Assembly: GCA_035236585.1 (NCBI GenBank)
Contig: CP141139.1
Coordinates: 36,093,217 to 36,157,216 of the forward strand
Source of the DNA: Warburgia ugandensis
Taxonomy: Eukaryota; Streptophyta; Magnoliopsida; Canellales; Canellaceae
Length of the DNA: 64,000 nt
Reading direction: 5' to 3'
In this document: piece after piece, positions 63,001 to 64,000 of the stretch
How the letters are laid out: each line of letters opens with the position of its first letter
Position numbering within the stretch: position 1 is the stretch's first letter
Translations under genes and position numbers: made by a program
The notes under the pieces: generated by a model
Seen by the model: only the letters and a program-made list of their open reading frames with translations
Told to the model about the DNA's origin: nothing
The model's database searches: none

Positions 63001-63898
63001 CATGATATAACCTTGATCTGGCCAAGGCAATAGAGGAGGCATACTCAATGAAAATCTGTCTCCTAGGTATGAGCTACTTCAGTTATTGTAATTTACTAAT
63101 GCTCTTATTTAAGAGTTATTCTAATTGGACACCAGGAAACACCTGTTTATGCTAAAGTTGGGGCTTGAATGAAGAGTGATTAGTCTTTCCCATAGACTAA
63201 AGTGAGGATATAAAGAGGGTGTTAAGAATATCGATCTTAGAGTTTAGCATTTCTTATCTGAAAGAGAAAGAGAGCATATCTTCTTCTTTGCTTTCAGCCT
63301 TCAAGACATGGAACTGAATGGAGTGTTTTCTGTTTCTTAAGATTAGCTTAAAAGCAGTTACCCTCTCCATTCTTTGACTTTCACTCAATATTTCAGGTTG
63401 ATACTTGTTTGGGATATTATTCCAAATCTTATCTTTCTGACCTAGATAAATTCTTTGAGTGCTATTGGGTTTTGTTCCATGCTTTAAAGTCCTACCTTCC
63501 ATCATCCATAACTGTGAGTATTTGAAGTTGTATGAACATTCAACTTGCCCTGAATGACAGGATCAAATTGATACTTACAGATTAAAATCGGTATAAAACA
63601 AATCATACAACATTGACCCATCTTCTTTCAGTATCCAGAGCTTGTCACGAGCAACTTTTACGTCAATTAGCTTTCCCTGATACAACAGAGATATTAGCAT
63701 ATCATGTTGTCACCATGGTGCAAAAGAAAATCTTGTCCAGGGCCACAAAGTATTATGCAAAAGTTACACCTCCTCCAAGTGCAAACTCCGTGTTGGAGAC
63801 TCCAGTGACAGAATGATTTTGTCTGAGGAACTGAAATGGATGCTGTGCACGATAATTGCATCCTTATCTGCTTCCTTCACAGAGTCACTAATAGTCAG
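23969..63898 (-). CDS. NUP160: Nuclear pore complex protein NUP160 (C-terminal four fifths; 21 exons)
   Basis: NUP160 (SAR1 in Arabidopsis) is a long arm subunit of the Y-shaped Nup107-160 complex at the nuclear pore, needed for mRNA export. Twenty-one exons were placed by splice sites and phase: 63898-63770, 63676-63579, 62097-61977, 52783-52601, 52405-52213, 52079-51508, 45156-44994, 40194-39920, 39833-39646, 39093-39023, 38942-38596, 34289-34221, 34116-33798, 33605-33474, 33361-33253, 33162-33088, 32939-32804, 30401-30294, 29630-29490, 24286-24113 and 24013-23969. They sum to 3648 bases, 1215 codons plus TGA, with no frame conflict. The family is about 1500 residues, so the N-terminal 280-300 residues lie beyond 64000. 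The first visible exons are the end of the beta-propeller. The rest is the alpha-helical solenoid, with family words such as [32 protein letters not shown] and [17 protein letters not shown]. No stop or lesion was seen in the exons. Confidence 0.95.
24113..24286 (-). CDS. NUP160: NUP160 penultimate exon
   Basis: 58 codons: [20 protein letters not shown] through [12 protein letters not shown] at a CAT|GTAAGA donor. The C-terminal NUP160 signature is clear. Confidence 0.96.
24964..25146 (-). repeat. AU SINE, copy B
   Basis: Full-length copy in the 5.2-kb NUP160 intron, sense to NUP160. The minus strand starts GAAGGGGAACCTTGGCGCAA, has GACGGGTTCAAAGC as box B and ends GGCCGCCCTTTTA. It is the least decayed copy in the tRNA-like head. 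Confidence 0.9.
25147..26718 (-). other. NUP160 intron, nothing recognised
   Basis: AT-rich intron sequence between AU SINE B and the tandem duplication. No exon, RNA gene or recognisable element was found. Confidence 0.5.
26719..27940. repeat. Tandem duplication of about 0.57-0.65 kb
   Basis: Unit 1 (26719-27290) and unit 2 (27291-about 27940) both start ATCTCACCAGCAGGTTTGCT and run in the same order. Each also contains two copies of a shorter unit around AGGGCAACTA...TACAACTTCCAG. Unit 2 is longer mainly because an AU SINE fragment lies inside it at 27449-27511. The units differ by scattered changes, so the duplication is not recent. Confidence 0.9.
27449..27511 (-). repeat. AU SINE fragment, copy C
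   Basis: Only the 3' third of an AU SINE is present (plus strand AAAGGGCACCCCCAATGCAC through GGGGCGGACC). It interrupts unit 2 of the tandem duplication at a point where unit 1 reads straight through, so it came after the duplication. Confidence 0.85.
27995..28935 (+). mobile_element. Non-autonomous hAT-like transposon, copy 1
   Basis: 941 bases. Left end CTATGTAGTTAGAGGCGC, right end GCGCCTGTGACTACATAG. A perfect 8-bp duplication, ATGATATA, flanks it (27987-27994 and 28936-28943). Eight-base duplications point to the hAT superfamily. The outer 75-110 bases are rich in GGCGC/GCGCC words; the interior is very AT-rich. It has two copies of a unit of about 163 bases starting TCCACATATATAGCTT (28547 and 28710). 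It has no coding capacity. Confidence 0.88.
29220..29246. repeat. Short (CA)n microsatellite
   Basis: A run of about eight CA units inside the last third of the 5.2-kb NUP160 intron. Another mixed CA/CG run lies near 29655-29690. Confidence 0.7.
29490..29630 (-). CDS. NUP160: NUP160 exon
   Basis: 47 codons including [20 protein letters not shown] and [15 protein letters not shown], phase 0 at both ends. The 5.2-kb intron after it holds the tandem duplication and hAT-like copy 1. Confidence 0.95.
30294..30401 (-). CDS. NUP160: NUP160 exon
   Basis: 36 codons: [20 protein letters not shown] and [12 protein letters not shown], phase 0 at both ends, with a TTGCAG acceptor and an AAG|GTAATT donor. 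Confidence 0.96.
30402..32803 (-). other. NUP160 intron of 2.4 kb, nothing recognised
   Basis: AT-rich intron. A short (GA)n run lies near 31511-31530. No element ends, exon or RNA gene could be supported. Confidence 0.55.
32804..32939 (-). CDS. NUP160: NUP160 exon
   Basis: It encodes [20 protein letters not shown], a variable serine-rich linker, then [10 protein letters not shown] at a CTT|GTGAGC donor. Confidence 0.92.
33088..33162 (-). CDS. NUP160: NUP160 short exon
   Basis: It encodes [20 protein letters not shown] and a short tail. It completes the split Arg codon of the exon before it and ends ACAGG|GTAAGC. Confidence 0.92.
33253..33361 (-). CDS. NUP160: NUP160 exon
   Basis: It encodes [20 protein letters not shown] through [11 protein letters not shown]. 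Two bases of the last Arg codon stay in this exon. Confidence 0.94.
33474..33605 (-). CDS. NUP160: NUP160 exon
   Basis: It encodes [20 protein letters not shown] and [19 protein letters not shown]. The acceptor is TTCTGCAG and the donor a consensus ACAG|GTAAGT. Confidence 0.95.
33798..34116 (-). CDS. NUP160: NUP160 exon
   Basis: It encodes [40 protein letters not shown] and [13 protein letters not shown]. This is the most recognisable NUP160 segment of the window. Confidence 0.96.
34221..34289 (-). CDS. NUP160: NUP160 short exon
   Basis: Exactly 23 codons: [20 protein letters not shown] followed by VWK, phase 0 at both ends. The acceptor is TGCTGCAG and the donor AAG|GTCTGA. It is skippable without changing the frame. 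Confidence 0.92.
34482..34657 (-). repeat. AU SINE, copy D
   Basis: A nearly full copy in the 4.3-kb NUP160 intron, sense to NUP160. The CAAGAGGCTGTTTCCATGCC and TGACCTCAAGGTCACATGAC blocks are intact on the plus strand. The first 20 bases of the tRNA-like head have decayed. Confidence 0.88.
34658..37545 (-). other. NUP160 intron with unassigned repeat-like DNA
   Basis: 34658-36150 is AT-rich with nothing recognised. 36150-37060 is GC-richer and has short open frames on both strands, without a match I know. Its segment near 36795-36870 shares the CCAAATGCGGG / GGGATTAGATC pattern with 50205-50250, so it contains a dispersed repeat. It may be organellar or transposon-derived; I cannot decide. 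Confidence 0.35.
37546..37890 (+). pseudogene. Plastid-type DNA insert with a trnS-GGA relic
   Basis: 37553-37638 resembles chloroplast tRNA-Ser(GGA). It starts GGAGAG, has the anticodon arm AGCATTGGAACTGCTATGTA, a variable arm and a decayed TTTGAATCCTTCTCTTTCT end. Following sequence to about 37890 looks like the plastid spacer after trnS. Several changes in the D and T arms make it a relic, not a working tRNA. Plant mitochondria also carry plastid-derived trnS-GGA, so a mitochondrial route is possible. It lies inside a NUP160 intron. Confidence 0.65.
38596..38942 (-). CDS. NUP160: NUP160 exon
   Basis: It encodes [20 protein letters not shown] and [16 protein letters not shown], strongly conserved in plant NUP160, and ends [14 protein letters not shown]. 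Confidence 0.95.
39023..39093 (-). CDS. NUP160: NUP160 short exon
   Basis: It encodes [19 protein letters not shown]. The donor in phase is CCTG|GTACAG. A stronger-looking GTAAGT five bases further would break the frame. Confidence 0.88.
39646..39833 (-). CDS. NUP160: NUP160 exon
   Basis: It encodes [20 protein letters not shown], then [19 protein letters not shown] and HEAVRCFFR. The true reading frame is not the longest open one here. The frame was fixed from the neighbouring exons and family wording. Confidence 0.93.
39920..40194 (-). CDS. NUP160: NUP160 exon
   Basis: It encodes [20 protein letters not shown] through [11 protein letters not shown]. It lies just downstream of the 4.8-kb intron that holds the caulimovirid relic. 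Confidence 0.95.
40495..40545. repeat. Short GTAT/GTAC-type tetranucleotide repeat
   Basis: A run of GTAT/GTAG/GTAC tetranucleotides lies at the left edge of the caulimovirid relic. Confidence 0.6.
40530..41260 (-). other. Reverse transcriptase region of the caulimovirid relic
   Basis: Words such as [54 protein letters not shown] and [19 protein letters not shown] follow the order of caulimovirid polymerases. RNase H is not evident. Confidence 0.8.
41600..41890 (-). other. Aspartic protease region of the caulimovirid relic
   Basis: The active-site word [16 protein letters not shown] is followed by [18 protein letters not shown]. It lies between the knuckle region and the polymerase, the usual order. 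Confidence 0.8.
42707..43770 (-). mobile_element. Non-autonomous hAT-like transposon, copy 2
   Basis: 1064 bases, in the opposite orientation to copies 1 and 3. The left end is CTATGTAGTTAAAGGTGC and the right end is CACACCTTTAACTACATAA, with the outermost base changed. A perfect 8-bp duplication, CTTATACT, lies at 42699-42706 and 43771-43778. It carries three units of the TCCACATATATAGCTT family. It sits inside the coat-protein-like part of the caulimovirid relic, so it is younger than that insertion. Confidence 0.9.
44994..45156 (-). CDS. NUP160: NUP160 exon
   Basis: It encodes [20 protein letters not shown] through [13 protein letters not shown]. The donor CATAG|GTAGGT leaves one base, which pairs with the AT at the start of the exon at 40194. 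A second GT four bases downstream would not fit the phase. Confidence 0.92.
45157..46129 (-). other. NUP160 intron, nothing recognised
   Basis: First part of the 6.35-kb intron in plus-strand coordinates. AT-rich, without exon, RNA gene or clear element. Confidence 0.5.
46130..49935 (-). mobile_element. Old, broken LTR retroelement interrupted by hAT-like copy 3
   Basis: About 400-base direct repeats lie at roughly 46160-46515 and 49535-49935. Both carry TAGAGATGAAGAGAAA, a GACTTCTAG..TTCCTAAGAT block, a GTACTA..AGACCCACA-like block and GTAGCTGGTAC. A CCCCCC run sits just inside the left repeat, as a polypurine tract of a minus-strand element would. Next to the right repeat the minus strand has a gag-like coiled-coil start ([18 protein letters not shown], near 49203-49270). 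The repeats agree at roughly four bases in five, so the element is old and heavily broken. Edges are approximate. hAT-like copy 3 is inserted at 48106-49194. Confidence 0.5.
48106..49194 (+). mobile_element. Non-autonomous hAT-like transposon, copy 3
   Basis: 1089 bases. Left end CTATGTAGTTAAAGGCACGC, right end GCCTCTAACTACATAG. A perfect 8-bp duplication, ATCATCAC, lies at 48098-48105 and 49195-49202. Three units of 160-168 bases start TCCACA at 48661, 48829 and 48989. Same orientation as copy 1. Ends are rich in GGCGC/GCGCC-like words, as in the other copies. No coding capacity. Confidence 0.92.
49936..50279. other. Intron segment with a dispersed repeat piece
   Basis: About 50199-50255 shares the CCAAATGCGGGATTAGATC pattern with 36820-36850. 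The rest is unassigned. Confidence 0.35.
50280..50455 (-). repeat. AU SINE, copy E
   Basis: Nearly full copy in the 6.35-kb NUP160 intron, sense to NUP160. Plus strand AAAGGGCAGCCCGGTGCTCG through GGATCCCCTTTC. The CAAGAGGCTGTTTGCATGCT block is clear; the tRNA-like head has several changes. Confidence 0.87.
50456..51507 (-). other. NUP160 intron, nothing recognised
   Basis: The rest of the 6.35-kb intron next to the large exon. A stretch at 50606-50935 is open on both strands, but I recognise nothing in it. Confidence 0.45.
51508..52079 (-). CDS. NUP160: NUP160 exon, largest in window
   Basis: It encodes about 190 residues of the helical solenoid, from [20 protein letters not shown] to [11 protein letters not shown] at a CAG|GTATGC donor. 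The 6.35-kb intron after it carries an old LTR element and hAT-like copy 3. Confidence 0.95.
52213..52405 (-). CDS. NUP160: NUP160 exon
   Basis: It encodes [20 protein letters not shown] through [14 protein letters not shown]. One base of the last codon carries over to the next exon. Confidence 0.95.
52601..52783 (-). CDS. NUP160: NUP160 exon
   Basis: 61 codons in phase 0, starting [20 protein letters not shown] and ending in a GAG|GTAATG donor. It continues directly from SSAK of the upstream exon, which fits the NUP160 family order. Confidence 0.95.
56055..56260 (+). repeat. 5' LTR of the copia element
   Basis: Starts TGTTAAATATAGCATTG, contains GTTTAGTATATATATGAGAC (a likely TATA-type promoter region) and ends just before the primer site at 56261. 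Confidence 0.9.
56261..56274 (+). other. Primer binding site, initiator tRNA-Met type
   Basis: TGGTATCAGAGCCA directly follows the 5' LTR and matches the 3' end of plant initiator tRNA-Met, the usual copia primer. Confidence 0.95.
60389..60397 (+). other. Polypurine tract of the copia element
   Basis: GAGGGGGAG directly precedes the 3' LTR start TGTTGAATATAGC. Confidence 0.92.
60398..60607 (+). repeat. 3' LTR of the copia element
   Basis: Starts TGTTGAATATAGCATTG and ends GTTAACA, followed by CATAC, which matches the five bases before the left LTR. Confidence 0.92.
60951..61976 (-). other. NUP160 intron, nothing recognised
   Basis: Sequence between the LINE 5' side and the exon at 61977. 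AT-rich with a short AAT run near 61470-61485. No element ends were seen. Confidence 0.45.
61977..62097 (-). CDS. NUP160: NUP160 exon
   Basis: It encodes the stretch around [20 protein letters not shown] and ends in SIFSSAK at an AAAG|GTAATG donor. It is followed by the 9.2-kb intron that carries the LINE and the copia element. Confidence 0.93.
62570..63005. repeat. Imperfect tandem duplication of about 243 bases in a NUP160 intron
   Basis: ATCTCCTGTAGGATCATTTA occurs at 62612 and again at 62855. Flanking blocks (ACAACTTGCAT upstream; CAAATGGAAAG, ACAAATTGAC and AGTACATGCA downstream) keep the same order. It lies in the intron between the exons at 62097 and 63579. Confidence 0.85.
63579..63676 (-). 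CDS. NUP160: NUP160 exon
   Basis: It encodes [20 protein letters not shown] and the following DLFYTDFNL, matching the propeller end of plant NUP160. The donor is GTAAGT. A 93-base intron separates it from the exon upstream. Confidence 0.9.
63770..63898 (-). CDS. NUP160: NUP160 exon, first in window
   Basis: It codes for 43 residues in phase 0, including [19 protein letters not shown], from the N-terminal beta-propeller. The donor is GAG|GTGTAA. The acceptor TTAATAG| is the weakest of the gene, so the 5' edge is the least sure. Confidence 0.8.
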
Positions 63899-64000
63899 CT
63901 ATTAATAGGATAAAGCATGTGAACATGAGAAGATAAAGGACACATCGCACAGAGGAGGTGACACTTAACTAAACCTTTAGCTACTGAAATGAGATAAAAC

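Overview
The window is nuclear DNA of a flowering plant, probably a eudicot. The evidence is plant-type spliced genes with long AT-rich introns, an Athila-like Ty3 retroelement, a Ty1/copia element, an RTE-type LINE, AU-type SINEs, an endogenous caulimovirid (plant pararetrovirus) relic and a plastid-type tRNA-Ser(GGA) relic. The species cannot be told from the sequence alone. There are no CRISPR arrays, operons or bacterial features. I found no undescribed protein system. The most novel-looking item is a three-copy family of non-autonomous hAT-like DNA transposons with perfect 8-bp target duplications.

Layout. 1-19640: the 3' part of a plus-strand host gene I could not identify. Exons are at 1719-1809, 14298-14467 and 19208-19640. 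One of its introns was swollen from about 0.5 kb to 12.5 kb by a young Athila-like LTR element on the minus strand (2083-14069, LTRs about 1.2% different). A long (CT)n(CA)n microsatellite begins at the 5' splice site of the next intron. 19641-23968: intergenic space between two convergent genes, holding a tRNA-like SINE candidate, an AU SINE and a short pol-less LTR element (21215-22962).

23969-63898: twenty-one exons of a minus-strand NUP160 gene, the large Y-complex (Nup107-160) nucleoporin. The exons were placed one by one by splice sites and reading phase. They join with no phase conflict into 1215 codons plus a stop. The N-terminal exons, roughly 280-300 residues, lie beyond 64000. The gene covers at least 40 kb because its introns are full of repeats. 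These include a 0.57-kb tandem duplication and hAT-like copy 1 in the 5.2-kb intron, and a plastid-like insert and AU SINE in the 4.3-kb intron. The 4.8-kb intron carries a caulimovirid relic split by hAT-like copy 2. The 6.4-kb intron carries an old LTR element split by hAT-like copy 3. The 9.2-kb intron carries an RTE LINE split by a copia element.

The two host genes face each other tail to tail. NUP160 is a structural part of the nuclear pore needed for mRNA export. The partner gene's product is unknown. Nesting gives a relative order of events: caulimovirid and old LTR element before hAT-like copies 2 and 3; LINE before copia; tandem duplication before the SINE inside it; and the Athila-like element among the latest arrivals.
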